Positions 6,663-16,078 of a stretch of 23,607 nt of DNA are shown here, in pieces. The notes beneath the pieces are model-generated. The model did no database searches, was not told the DNA's origin, and saw only the letters and a list, made by a program, of their open reading frames with translations. The stretch is from SKVR01 sp037441525. Lineage in GTDB: Bacteria > Bacteroidota > Bacteroidia > Bacteroidales > UBA7960. The stretch is from contig JBBISA010000062.1 of NCBI GenBank assembly GCA_037441525.1, positions 1 to 23,607 on the forward strand. The letters are read 5' to 3'. Both the position numbers and the translations under genes were made by a program. The first letter of the stretch is position 1. Each line of letters opens with the position of its first letter.

Positions 6663-9600
6663 TTATAAGTCTAATTTCAATCCAATAATGAACGACTGGG
6701 TTTGTGGAATCTTTCCATAATCAATACCCACATAGAACGGGCTGTTCAGATACACAAATTCCGGGTCATAACCCGAGTATTTTGTAAGTGTGAAAAGATT
6801 GGTTGCTGTAACATAAACCACCACTCCTTTGTAAAAGCCAGCGTAAGGTGGCAGTTTATAGCTTAGCGTTAGCTGTTGCAAACGAAGGTAAGAAGCATCT
6901 TCTATCCACCTGTCAGAGAAAACTGTATTGCCGGTGGGGTCGCCAAAACTTGCCCTTGGCATGGTGGTGTTGGTATTGAATGGAGTCCAGCGATTGAGTA
7001 TACTTGCAGACTGGTTACTGTAAGAATCCATCGATTCGGCTTTATACCTTACATAGTTGAACGCCTCGTTGCCGTAAGAGTAATTAAAGAAAGCTGAAAG
7101 TTCAAATCTTTTCCATGAAAATCCTGCAAACAAGCTACCGAAGAAATCAGGGTTGGGATCTCCAATAATCATTTTATCAGCTTCATCAATTTTTCTGTCG
7201 TTATTGGTGTCAACAAATTTAACATCGCCCGGGTTCATGGTTTGACCTTTGGGCCCGATAATTAAATGGGGATCGCTGGCGGAAACCAATCCGTTAGTTT
7301 TGTAACCGTAAAATGCATTAATTGAGTTTCCAACCGATGTAACAAATTCACCTCCCTTTATAGGGGTAACTATCCTCCTGGCAAGTGTGTCGAGAAAATT
7401 TAGTTCCTTAACAACAGTATTGGCATGGGTAATGGTTCCACCCAGGGTCCATACAATATTGCCTGTATGAATTCTGGTGTCAGCCCCAATTTCAATCCCT
7501 TTCGATTCAAGTTTGCCTCCATTGTCAAAATATCTTGTATAGCCAAAGGTAGGAGGAAGTGTTTGCTGTATTACCATGTTGTCAACATTGGCCTGGAAAA
7601 CATCTACGTGAACATTAACCAGTTGTCTGAAAACTGTAAGGTCAAGTCCAGCGTTAAGTGTAGTTTTCTGCTCAAGGGTCATGTTTTCATTGGGGATAAT
7701 TTCTCGTGTGAGAACCCCGATGGAATTTAGTCGTCGGCTGGTATAAAACAACTTTGAGTAATCGTAAACCGAGCTGAACATATTACCGGTTACTGAATAA
7801 GAGCCCCGTAGTTTAAGGTCGTCTAACCAGGTAGCGTTGTTAAGGATTGGCTCAGACGATAACCTCCAGGCTGCACCTACTGATGGATAAAAGTGATAGC
7901 GGCTGTTGGCATTGGTAGCCGAGTTTCCATCGTACGAAATATTAGTGCTTAGGAAATACTTGTCGCGGAAAGCATAATCGAAGCTACCAAAGTATGATAT
8001 CCAGTTAAGATCGCGGTTATCGCCGGTGGTTGTGCGCAGATAGCTGTATTGCGAGCCCTGTCCAAGCCTCTTAAAATCATCGGAAGGAGTATTGAGATCG
8101 CGGCTGAGATTGTGTTTGTAGCTATTGGCCATATAACGGAATCCGCCATTGAATCCAAAAGCGTGTCCACTCATCAATACCTTTTTATAATTTATATTGG
8201 TATGGCTTTGTGCAGATCTGAATTCATAAACAAAATCACCCGGGCTATTATAAGCCGAATCAATTTGTACAAGACCAATATTCGGCAAGAAGATATTCTC
8301 GCGGGCATTATTAAAATTAATCCCGACCAATGTTGAAATACTAAGGTTTTCAGAAAACTTGTATTGTGTTTTCACTGAACTCAGGAAGTGGTAGTTCCTG
8401 TTAGAACCTTGGGCATTTTTTACGATAGCACTCGGATTGCTTACATTAAACACTCCAACATCGTCAAGGTAGCTGAGGGGGGTGCCGGTTGCCCCATCTT
8501 TTGCCAGGGGATACATGTTTTGTGGAATCAATACAGTTGCCATCAATGGATTTTTCCATGCGCTGGGACCATGGTTGGCCAGCTTACTGTCGGCAAGAGA
8601 GAGTTTTACATTTGGAGTAACAGTAAATTTGCTTGTAATATTAATAGTACCATTGATACGAAGGTTAAACCGGTTGTAATTGGCGTTTTGGTATATGCCA
8701 TTATGCGACTGGTAACCGGTTGAAATATTATAGGTCGCAATGTCATCACCCCCTTTAAGAAAGAAGTGATGCTTGGAAACCATAGAAGGACTGTAAATCT
8801 CCTTTTGCCATTGAGTATTGTTATTATATCTGTAATACTCCGGAGCAGTTGTACCACCATTTAACCAGGGAAACATGGTATTTACCTGTGTGGCTGAGTA
8901 ACCCTGAGAGGTAAGCATCTCGTTAAAAAATCCTGCAAACTGACTTGCATTGAGCAATTCCTGAGGCTGGGGAGAATTTACCACGCCCCCATAGGTCGAA
9001 AACTTAATAATTGTACTGGCTTCACCCTTTTGTTCAGTATTGATATTGATCATCCCATTTGATCCGACAGACCCCAAATATGACAGGCCATCGCGAACAA
9101 TTGTAATATCAGTGATGTCTTCAATGTCCACAACATCCATGGGATTTAGAGCAAAACCTTCAAGAAGACTTGTATTTGCGTAGGAATAATCATATATCAT
9201 TCCATCAATAAACATAACCGGCTCAGAGTTAGCATACATCGAAGAGTAACCCCTCATGTTCATGAAAGTACGTTGACCGGGCATGCCAGATTGGTTGATA
9301 GCTCTTAAACCTGGAACACGTCCTTGAAATGCCTGATCGAAGGATGTTATTTTGTTGAATCTGACATCGCTGCCAATCAGGGCATGGGTAGTGAATGCTG
9401 TATTCTTTAGTTTAAATTCGCCCAAAGGGGAATTGTAATTGTGGTCTTGTGTGCGAAACCTTGTGGAAATAAGAGATACTTCGATGTAATCGCGTCCATT
9501 AAGAAAGATATTTCTTTTATAATAGAAGGGGAGGTCGAAGATCAGTTCGGCCTGAAGGTTTGGCACAACAATAGTAAATTTACCATCATCGTCGGTACCG

Positions 9601-9788
9601 GCAAGTTCGCCGGTAGATAATACCGAAATAAAGACCTGTTTAAGGGGTGCTCCAGAACCAGATTCCAAAACCAAACCGGTAACGGTTATTCCTTCCTGGG
9701 TTTGTGCTACCAGTTTCTGGGCAAATATGCTGACAAAAAACAGGGTTATTAGCGCTAAACAAGTCGGGTATGAATATTTTCGTGTCAT
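6663..9788 (-). CDS. SusC/RagA-family TonB-dependent outer-membrane transporter (second pair, divergent)
   Basis: Outer-membrane beta-barrel importer that pairs with the following SusD. The 1041-residue protein has a signal peptide (about 1-29, ending VAQ), a carboxypeptidase-regulatory-like beta-sandwich (about 33-108), a plug domain (about 140-250: FQGRVPGLRAI, RTFMNMRGYSS, EPVMFIDGMIYD, ITDITIVRDG) and a long barrel with SusC features such as TLEQKTTLNAGLDLTVF, GDVKFVDTNNDRKID and LRLQQLTLSYKLP. Two points are unusual. The usual valine-rich TonB-box stretch between the first domain and the plug is not recognisable, and the plug motif normally reading VLKDASATAIYGSRAANGV appears as IVRDGLSYLGSVGSNGM. 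The last residue is Leu rather than the usual Phe. The frame is intact, so it is probably a functional but divergent member. Confidence 0.93.
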   Translation of the reverse strand: MTRKYSYPTCLALITLFFVSIFAQKLVAQTQEGITVTGLVLESGSGAPLKQVFISVLSTGELAGTDDDGKFTIVVPNLQAELIFDLPFYYKRNIFLNGRDYIEVSLISTRFRTQDHNYNSPLGEFKLKNTAFTTHALIGSDVRFNKITSFDQAFQGRVPGLRAINQSGMPGQRTFMNMRGYSSMYANSEPVMFIDGMIYDYSYANTSLLEGFALNPMDVVDIEDITDITIVRDGLSYLGSVGSNGMININTEQKGEASTIIKFSTYGGVVNSPQPQELLNASQFAGFFNEMLTSQGYSATQVNTMFPWLNGGTTAPEYYRYNNNTQWQKEIYSPSMVSKHHFFLKGGDDIATYNISTGYQSHNGIYQNANYNRFNLRINGTINITSKFTVTPNVKLSLADSKLANHGPSAWKNPLMATVLIPQNMYPLAKDGATGTPLSYLDDVGVFNVSNPSAIVKNAQGSNRNYHFLSSVKTQYKFSENLSISTLVGINFNNARENIFLPNIGLVQIDSAYNSPGDFVYEFRSAQSHTNINYKKVLMSGHAFGFNGGFRYMANSYKHNLSRDLNTPSDDFKRLGQGSQYSYLRTTTGDNRDLNWISYFGSFDYAFRDKYFLSTNISYDGNSATNANSRYHFYPSVGAAWRLSSEPILNNATWLDDLKLRGSYSVTGNMFSSVYDYSKLFYTSRRLNSIGVLTREIIPNENMTLEQKTTLNAGLDLTVFRQLVNVHVDVFQANVDNMVIQQTLPPTFGYTRYFDNGGKLESKGIEIGADTRIHTGNIVWTLGGTITHANTVVKELNFLDTLARRIVTPIKGGEFVTSVGNSINAFYGYKTNGLVSASDPHLIIGPKGQTMNPGDVKFVDTNNDRKIDEADKMIIGDPNPDFFGSLFAGFSWKRFELSAFFNYSYGNEAFNYVRYKAESMDSYSNQSASILNRWTPFNTNTTMPRASFGDPTGNTVFSDRWIEDASYLRLQQLTLSYKLPPYAGFYKGVVVYVTATNLFTLTKYSGYDPEFVYLNSPFYVGIDYGKIPQTQSFIIGLKLDL

Positions 9789-9823
9789 TTTGAGACTGTT
9801 TTAATTGTTTGTCAGGTATTTAA

Positions 9824-11305
9824 TTAGTTTATAGGTGTAAATATTATGGTGTCCCAAAATAACAAACCTGGGCTTATTGCTACCACTTTAATGGTATGCT
9901 GTGTCGTTTCTGTCCATTCGAATTCTCCCCAACTTGTTGTTTCGGCCGGGTCGGCTCTTTTGACCAGAGCGGTATTAACACCATCAACATACACTGCATA
10001 ATCTATCTGGCCGCCCCATAGGTTTGATGTTATTCTGTATTTTCCCTTCATGATCTTCGGGGTTTTAACTTCAACCCACCACCAGCCGCTCATGCTAAGG
10101 CAGTCGTCGTTCATAAGTTTGCCGGTGTTTCGATTTTTCCAATAGTAAAGCAAGTAGTCACCTTCCCATTTAACGTTTTTAAAGGTATTTTGTCCATCAA
10201 ACCAACGCATGTAAAACTTTCCAAAATAATCACCCTGTTTCATATCAAAATGGTCGGTGGTTTCCCATACCAATGCAGTGGCTCGTGGCTGGAAAACAGG
10301 CAATAGATCATTAACAGCATGGATGGTTCCGTTTTTAGCGGGGTAATTACTGTGATGTATAATAAAGCCGGTATATTGCCGTGTGGATGGTATAAAATTC
10401 AGTTTGTAATCATCATCAACCGTAACAAGGATGTTATTATCGTAAGACAGAGTAGGGTATAACCTGTTTTCGAAGGTATTCAGATAGTGTGTGCCTGCCA
10501 GGCAATGATACTCCATATACCGGTAAAAATCATTTTTAAGGCTTCTAATGGTAGTTGGATCGTTGGTAAAATAGGCAATCAACTGATCAATATTAGTGAT
10601 ACCAAACCTGTTAAATGTAGTATCGGCAACTGCGAGTATTGTGTAGCGCGTGCGGGCTTTGCGGGTACCGAAAGGAAATTCAATAATACTCAGGGTGTCC
10701 TTTAAACCAGTGCGCTCCAATCCCTGGGCAAAAAGAGAAAAACCGGGAGTTTCTTTTACCACCTGGAAAACACTTTTTTCGAATGGTTCAACCACTTTGT
10801 TAACATGGTGTATTACACCATTTGCAGTTTGAACATTTCTACGGATTATTTTGCTTTTTTTATTCAAAATAATATCGGCAGCATCGAATTCAGTAACCAA
10901 AAAGTCGCCTAAGGCATTCTGATTCCTTATAGCTCCAAGACCGATGTCTCCGGTTTCAATTTTCATCGGAATTACATGGTTTAAAACCAGTTGCCGCTTG
11001 TATTCATCGCTGAGTGCAGCTTGAGAGCTCACTCCCCTGGAAGCATAAAACTCGGTCATGGCTGCGTTTGTAGGAAGAAAGAGGGTATAGGGTCCTCTTA
11101 CTGACATAAGGCTGTTAAGACCGGTACTTTTCAGTAATTGTGAGAATTCACTAAACTCCGAGTTTGCATCAACATATTGTGTGATTACAAGTTCAGTGGA
11201 CCTTGGGTCCCATTTAACAGGGTCTTCATTGCAGCTGTTGAGCACAAAAGTGGATATTAAGAATAAACCACTGACCCGCAATAATTGATATATTATTTTT
11301 TTCAT
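9824..11305 (-). CDS. Fasciclin (FAS1) lipoprotein with extra C-terminal beta-rich domain
   Basis: Probable surface or periplasmic-facing lipoprotein of the second SusCD set; the function of such proteins is not established. The 493-residue protein has lipobox LNSC (Cys25), then two FAS1 domains. The first spans about 38-175 (YTLFLPTNAAM, QLVLNHV, ANGVIHHVNKVVEP) and the second about 176-338 (YTILAVADTTFNRFG, KNGTIHAVNDLLPV). FAS1 domains are known for adhesion and for binding proteins or polysaccharides. Residues about 345-493 form an additional Trp/Tyr-rich region (SGWWWVEVK, YRITSNLWGG, WGEFEWTE) that looks like a beta-sandwich, perhaps carbohydrate-binding; I cannot name its family. It is the fourth gene of the operon, 22 bp after the first susD and 35 bp before the second susC, mirroring the position of the larger FAS1 gene before the first susC. 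Confidence 0.88.
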   Translation of the reverse strand: MKKIIYQLLRVSGLFLISTFVLNSCNEDPVKWDPRSTELVITQYVDANSEFSEFSQLLKSTGLNSLMSVRGPYTLFLPTNAAMTEFYASRGVSSQAALSDEYKRQLVLNHVIPMKIETGDIGLGAIRNQNALGDFLVTEFDAADIILNKKSKIIRRNVQTANGVIHHVNKVVEPFEKSVFQVVKETPGFSLFAQGLERTGLKDTLSIIEFPFGTRKARTRYTILAVADTTFNRFGITNIDQLIAYFTNDPTTIRSLKNDFYRYMEYHCLAGTHYLNTFENRLYPTLSYDNNILVTVDDDYKLNFIPSTRQYTGFIIHHSNYPAKNGTIHAVNDLLPVFQPRATALVWETTDHFDMKQGDYFGKFYMRWFDGQNTFKNVKWEGDYLLYYWKNRNTGKLMNDDCLSMSGWWWVEVKTPKIMKGKYRITSNLWGGQIDYAVYVDGVNTALVKRADPAETTSWGEFEWTETTQHTIKVVAISPGLLFWDTIIFTPIN

Positions 11306-11327
11306 AATAGGATTGTTTTAAAAATTT

Positions 11328-12782
11328 CTACCTGTCGTAATAGGGATTTTGAACCAGGTTCTGGTTATAGATCAATTCGCGCTCAGCAATAGGCAGGTAA
11401 TAGCTCAACGTATCGTAAACTTTTGTACGGAGTATTGCCTGTTGCTTAATATCTGCCCCAGAAAGTATCATATCAATAATAATCTGCTTGTTCTGGAATT
11501 TGTTCCTTTTTGCTGCTCGCAAAACATCAAACCATCTTTTGCCTTCCAGAAAAAATTCTCTTGCCCTTTCATCGAGTAAAGCCTCTCTTAGGATTTTTTT
11601 GTCAAAGTTCTCTTCGTAAGGCATATTCGATCTTAACAGAGTTTCCCTTATAATTTCATTGGCAATGGTAAACCGGTCAAGTTCAATTGCGGCTTCGGCC
11701 TTAATAAGCATTATGTCAGCATAGCGATAGATAATCCAGTTGGCATCTCTTTCGGTTGCATTTCGCTGAACCAACCCAAAGGGGTCCTTTCCAAGATATT
11801 TCCAGATAGCCCACTGGGTTCCAAATCTACGGTAATCGTCCCTTTGTAATAAAAGATTGGCTTTACGGGTATTTATCGACACATTTATAGTACCATAGGT
11901 AGTGATAAGGTCATTAAATATCGGGTTATTCTGACCATCGAGCTTGTCGTTAAACTGAAACTCAAAAATTGATTCGATAGGTGAATTCCCTGGGTACCAG
12001 ATTCTGAAAAAAGTTTCAGAACCTTCAAGTCCATACAATCCTGAATTAATAATTGAATCGCAGTAGTCAAAACTTTTTTGATACTGTTCGTCCCATAGGT
12101 AAACATCGGCAAGCAATGCCATTATTGAGTATTTATTGGCCCTGCCATAGAAATAGTCACTCCCACGGAATTTGGTGGTATAGGCCATATCCTTGGCTTT
12201 AGTCAGGTCCTTAATGATTTGAGCAATTACTTCTTTTTCTGAGCTTTTCGGCAGAAAAAGGTTTGTGGTGTCAGATATTGATGGCTTCAAAACCAAAGGA
12301 ACATCCTTCCATAACCTTACAAGATAAAAATAGGCCAGAGATCTAATAAATAAAGCTTCTGCATCAACTGCATCCATCATTTCCTTGGTGAAAGTTTTAT
12401 CTTTCTCGAAAACCTTTTTGTTGAAGTGCATAAGGGTATTAGCCAGGTTGATGGCAGTATAGTATGATCGCCAGCTAACTGCTGAGTTTGTTGGGCTTAT
12501 ATTGCTGGCTGCGATTAAAGCATAAGATGAAAATTGACCACCTGAAAAAGTTGCCAAATCGGCGCGGCATTCCCCTAAAATGAATGATTGTAAAACAGCT
12601 GAACGCATGGCGTTGTAGGTAGCTCCAAGAGCACCTTCAACATCAGCAGTTTTCTGCCAGAAACGATCCATAATCAGCTCATCGTCAGGCTCAACGTCGA
12701 GCCAGTCATTACAAGCAGGGAGGGTGAAAGCTCCAAGGATGAAGGCCAAAAAAATCAGTCTGAATATATTATTCTTTTTCAT
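11328..12782 (-). CDS. SusD/RagB-family outer-membrane nutrient-binding lipoprotein (first pair)
   Basis: Surface lipoprotein expected to cap and load the SusC transporter encoded 19 bp upstream. The 484-residue protein has lipobox LPAC (Cys24), the common mature start CNDWLDVEP (24-32), RSLAYFYLVRLWKDVPLV (147-164), a TPR-like region around 175-250, YRYADIMLIKAEAA (352-365) and the signature FFLEGKRWFDVLR (410-422). All are standard for SusD/RagB. Length is usual for the family. It starts at the ATG at 12782 and is the third gene of the operon. The bound saccharide or other ligand cannot be read from the sequence. Confidence 0.95.
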   Translation of the reverse strand: MKKNNIFRLIFLAFILGAFTLPACNDWLDVEPDDELIMDRFWQKTADVEGALGATYNAMRSAVLQSFILGECRADLATFSGGQFSSYALIAASNISPTNSAVSWRSYYTAINLANTLMHFNKKVFEKDKTFTKEMMDAVDAEALFIRSLAYFYLVRLWKDVPLVLKPSISDTTNLFLPKSSEKEVIAQIIKDLTKAKDMAYTTKFRGSDYFYGRANKYSIMALLADVYLWDEQYQKSFDYCDSIINSGLYGLEGSETFFRIWYPGNSPIESIFEFQFNDKLDGQNNPIFNDLITTYGTINVSINTRKANLLLQRDDYRRFGTQWAIWKYLGKDPFGLVQRNATERDANWIIYRYADIMLIKAEAAIELDRFTIANEIIRETLLRSNMPYEENFDKKILREALLDERAREFFLEGKRWFDVLRAAKRNKFQNKQIIIDMILSGADIKQQAILRTKVYDTLSYYLPIAERELIYNQNLVQNPYYDR

Positions 12783-12801
12783 TTAATTACATTTTTAAAT
12801 T

Positions 12802-15800
12802 TTAGAAACTAAGATTGAGACCAAACATATATCTCCTTGGAGGAGGAGTTTTGCTGATGTCCCTGGGCAGGCTATCAGGCCGGGTTGGAGCAGCAACATC
12901 TGGATCTTGCCCTGAATACCTGGTCCAGGTATAAATGTTATAAGCGGTAAAAAACAGTTTAAGATCAGTTATATTAAGGGCCTTTGATACTTTGTTACCG
13001 AAAGAGTATGTTAGTGAAATCGATTTAAGCCTGATAAACGAACCATCTTCAACAAATCTGTCAGAACCTAACCAGTTATATCCTCTGTTATACAGAGCAC
13101 GGGGCATATCGGTAATATCGCCTTCGCGTCTCCAACGCCAGTCGGTAGCTTTACTCTGGTTGTCGTAATTGTACATTTTTTCAGTATCAATACGGGTCTG
13201 GTTTATAATCTTTTGACCCACCTTGAAATGGAAAAACGAGTTAAAAACAAAATTCTTATATTGCATACGTGCACCAGTACCACCCATGTATTTTGGGTTA
13301 AGATCACCAAGATATACAAGGTCGAGCTCGTCAATTTTGCCATCGAAGTTTTGGTCCTTGTACTTTGCATCACCGCCTTCAAACACATAAGCGGATGAAC
13401 CACCCATGATCATTTGAAGCGGAAAATCGAGATTGAACCCATATACAGGCATGCCGTTAATGTCAGTTACAACAGCTTCATTATCAGATGGGTAAACTCC
13501 AAGGTATTGATATCCAAAGAAACCACCCAGGGGCTGTCCGGGTACAACAGCAATTTTATAGTTTCCGTTTTCGAGCATATTACCATAAAGAAGGCTGTAA
13601 TTCTGAGGCAAACGGAGTACACGATTCTGATTGGTGGATAAATTCACATTCAGGTTAACTGAGAAATCATGTTTGCGCACTACAGTGTAATCCACCATGA
13701 ACTCAAATCCACGGTTATCCATTTCCCCATCGTTAAGGTTAATGGCTGTGAAACCAGTTTGAGAGGGAATTCCTGAATTTTGAAGATAAAGATCTAAGGT
13801 TTTCTTTTGATAATAGTCTATTTCAATATTTAACCGATTGTTGAGACCCATAAAGGATATACCAGGGCTGAACTGTTGGATGGTTTCCCATTTTAAACTG
13901 GTAAGTTCAATCCCACTAGGTCTTACCCCCTGCATATCCATGTACGAAAGACTAGAACCGGCGCTATAGGTAAGGAAATATAGGTAGTTTTGCGGCGGTG
14001 AGTTCCCCACCTGCCCCCAGCTTACCCTAAGGCGAAGATCATCAATGAACCCGAAGGCATCCATAAATGATTCCTGCGAAATTCGCCAGAATCCTGAAAT
14101 AGTTGGGAAAAATCCCCAACGACTTTGCCGGGCAAATTTTGAGTTGCCTTCGTATTTGGCGCCCAGCATAAGGCTGTATTTATCCTTATATTTATAGTTA
14201 GCGGTAACAAACAACCCGGCTGACTTGAATTCGGTGTAACTGGCACCAAAATAGGCAAGACTTTTATCTCCAACCGGCTCTGTCAAAAACGGTGATGCGG
14301 ATCGGCTCGATTCCGTTTTATACCAGCGGCCTTTGTCCTGTTGTGTGTCGAACTGAGTCATAAATACCATGTCGTGGTTTTGGCCTAAACTGGGCCGGTA
14401 AACCAACTGGTTGATGGTATAAATTGAACCTTTCTTTGAAAATTCATTTACACCTCTGTTGGAAATATCGTTGTTCAAATCATATCCAAGTGCTTTCTGG
14501 GGAAGAAATTTCGTTACTTTACTGTCGAAAATATCGAGGGTAACGGTTGAGTTGAAAATAAGGTTGGTAGCTACGAGATAACGTAATGAGAACAATGCTC
14601 TTGCGTTATCGCGGTATCGGTGCTGGGTTCCAAGGTTGGCAAATGCCACAGGGTTGTAATGGTCGCGGGAACTGCCCTGAAGGGTAGATACAGGAGTGAA
14701 GTATTCGCCTGTATGATTGCCTATTGTATCCCGGTCATAAATTGAAAGATTGGGCATTTTTCTGTATGCTACAGCTCGCAGCGATTTCCATCCACCGAAC
14801 TCCTGGTCTTCAACATCAAAGGTATTATTCTGGTCATAACGGGTAAACATAATATCCGACTTGAACTGCAGCTTGGTTGACAGATCATAGTCGAGCGAGC
14901 TGCGAAGGTTAAGTTTTCGGAGTTTGTTATTGATGGTAGTACCACCTTCATCGAAATAGCCCATCGACATATTATAGCGCGATTTTTCACCCCCCCCGCG
15001 AACCGAAAAGTTGTGTTCATGAGTTAGAGCAGTTTGAGTGATTTGACTTACCCAGTCTGTGTTCTGAGAATAGTTGTGGTACTGGTCCCATTTAGTATCG
15101 GGGAGAATTTGGCGGGCGCTGGTTGATTCTGAAAAAACGTTCCTGTCAATATTGAAATGGGCATCCTGAATGAGGCGTGCATAACCATTTCCGTCGAGCA
15201 TCGGAATTGGGTTGGGTTCAAAGGAAAGGGAAGACCTGAAGGTGTATTCAAACATGGGTTTCGATCTTACCCCCCTTTTGGTCTGAATCATTAGAACACC
15301 GTTGGATGCTCTCGATCCCCAGATAGCGGTTGATGCAGCATCTTTGAGAACCTCAATTGATTCGATATCTTCAGGAGAGACATCAATAAGGCTCCCAAAT
15401 TTCTCAATATCAGCACTGGCAAAGTCAAAACTCTCATCGATGTTGGCATCGTAGGGAATACCATTAATTACTATAAGTGGCTGGTTGCGTGCATTGAGTG
15501 AGGCGGTACCGCGGATACGGATGTTCAACCCTGAACCTGGGTCACCAGAGAAAGATGAAATATCTACGTTACCTAAACGACCCTGGAGCATATCGCCCAC
15601 CGAGGTTGACATTACAGATTTCAATTCTGCAATTTCAATACGTTGTACTGAAGTACCACGGTCGCGAACATCGGTTATACCATCATGTCCGAGTTTTGAA
15701 CCTACTACAACGAATTCCTGTAAGGTTTCAAATTCTGACTCGAGTTTAATGTCGATCCTGGTACGTCCCTGGGCAAGAAAAACCTGTCTTTTATAACCAA

Positions 15801-16047
15801 TAAACGATACCTGTATCTGGTTGGTCACATCCGAGATTCTTATCACGTAGTTTCCATTCACGTCCGAAATGGCTCCGTTGATAAACCTACCGTTGCGGTC
15901 AATTTCAACTATATTTACAGCAACCAGTGTTTCGCCGGTTTGGGCATCAGTAATCTGACCCTGAATAACCGCGGCCTGGCCAAAGGCTTTGTTGAAGCCT
16001 GATAGTAAGCAAAATATTAATGCCGAAAAAATGAATGCTTTTTTCAT
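12802..16047 (-). CDS. SusC/RagA-family TonB-dependent outer-membrane transporter (first pair)
   Basis: Outer-membrane TonB-dependent importer, partner of the SusD gene that follows. The 1081-residue protein has a signal peptide (about 1-23, ending FG), a carboxypeptidase-regulatory-like domain (about 26-102: IQGQITDAQTGETLVAVNI, VSFIGYKRQ), a recognisable TonB-box region EFVVVGSK (111-118), and a plug domain with MLQGRLGNVDI, IRIRGTASL, PLIVINGIPYD and the canonical SusC motif VLKDAASTAIWGSRASNGV (233-251). The barrel ends MFGLNLSF with the C-terminal Phe favoured for barrel assembly. There is no STN domain, so it is not the kind that signals to an anti-sigma factor. It is the second gene of the operon, 31 bp after the four-domain FAS1 gene. 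Confidence 0.96.
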   Translation of the reverse strand: MKKAFIFSALIFCLLSGFNKAFGQAAVIQGQITDAQTGETLVAVNIVEIDRNGRFINGAISDVNGNYVIRISDVTNQIQVSFIGYKRQVFLAQGRTRIDIKLESEFETLQEFVVVGSKLGHDGITDVRDRGTSVQRIEIAELKSVMSTSVGDMLQGRLGNVDISSFSGDPGSGLNIRIRGTASLNARNQPLIVINGIPYDANIDESFDFASADIEKFGSLIDVSPEDIESIEVLKDAASTAIWGSRASNGVLMIQTKRGVRSKPMFEYTFRSSLSFEPNPIPMLDGNGYARLIQDAHFNIDRNVFSESTSARQILPDTKWDQYHNYSQNTDWVSQITQTALTHEHNFSVRGGGEKSRYNMSMGYFDEGGTTINNKLRKLNLRSSLDYDLSTKLQFKSDIMFTRYDQNNTFDVEDQEFGGWKSLRAVAYRKMPNLSIYDRDTIGNHTGEYFTPVSTLQGSSRDHYNPVAFANLGTQHRYRDNARALFSLRYLVATNLIFNSTVTLDIFDSKVTKFLPQKALGYDLNNDISNRGVNEFSKKGSIYTINQLVYRPSLGQNHDMVFMTQFDTQQDKGRWYKTESSRSASPFLTEPVGDKSLAYFGASYTEFKSAGLFVTANYKYKDKYSLMLGAKYEGNSKFARQSRWGFFPTISGFWRISQESFMDAFGFIDDLRLRVSWGQVGNSPPQNYLYFLTYSAGSSLSYMDMQGVRPSGIELTSLKWETIQQFSPGISFMGLNNRLNIEIDYYQKKTLDLYLQNSGIPSQTGFTAINLNDGEMDNRGFEFMVDYTVVRKHDFSVNLNVNLSTNQNRVLRLPQNYSLLYGNMLENGNYKIAVVPGQPLGGFFGYQYLGVYPSDNEAVVTDINGMPVYGFNLDFPLQMIMGGSSAYVFEGGDAKYKDQNFDGKIDELDLVYLGDLNPKYMGGTGARMQYKNFVFNSFFHFKVGQKIINQTRIDTEKMYNYDNQSKATDWRWRREGDITDMPRALYNRGYNWLGSDRFVEDGSFIRLKSISLTYSFGNKVSKALNITDLKLFFTAYNIYTWTRYSGQDPDVAAPTRPDSLPRDISKTPPPRRYMFGLNLSF

Positions 16048-16078
16048 TGTATATGTGGTTAGGCTTTGATGATTAAGA

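Noticed and set aside
15485..15796. Overlapping plus-strand frames of 83-103 codons inside the first susC
   Set aside because: Shadows of the conserved plug-domain coding sequence on the other strand.
5080..16047. Recent tandem duplication of the SusCD pairs
   Set aside because: The two SusC and two SusD proteins differ in length and in nearly all motifs outside the family signatures, so a recent copy event is not supported.
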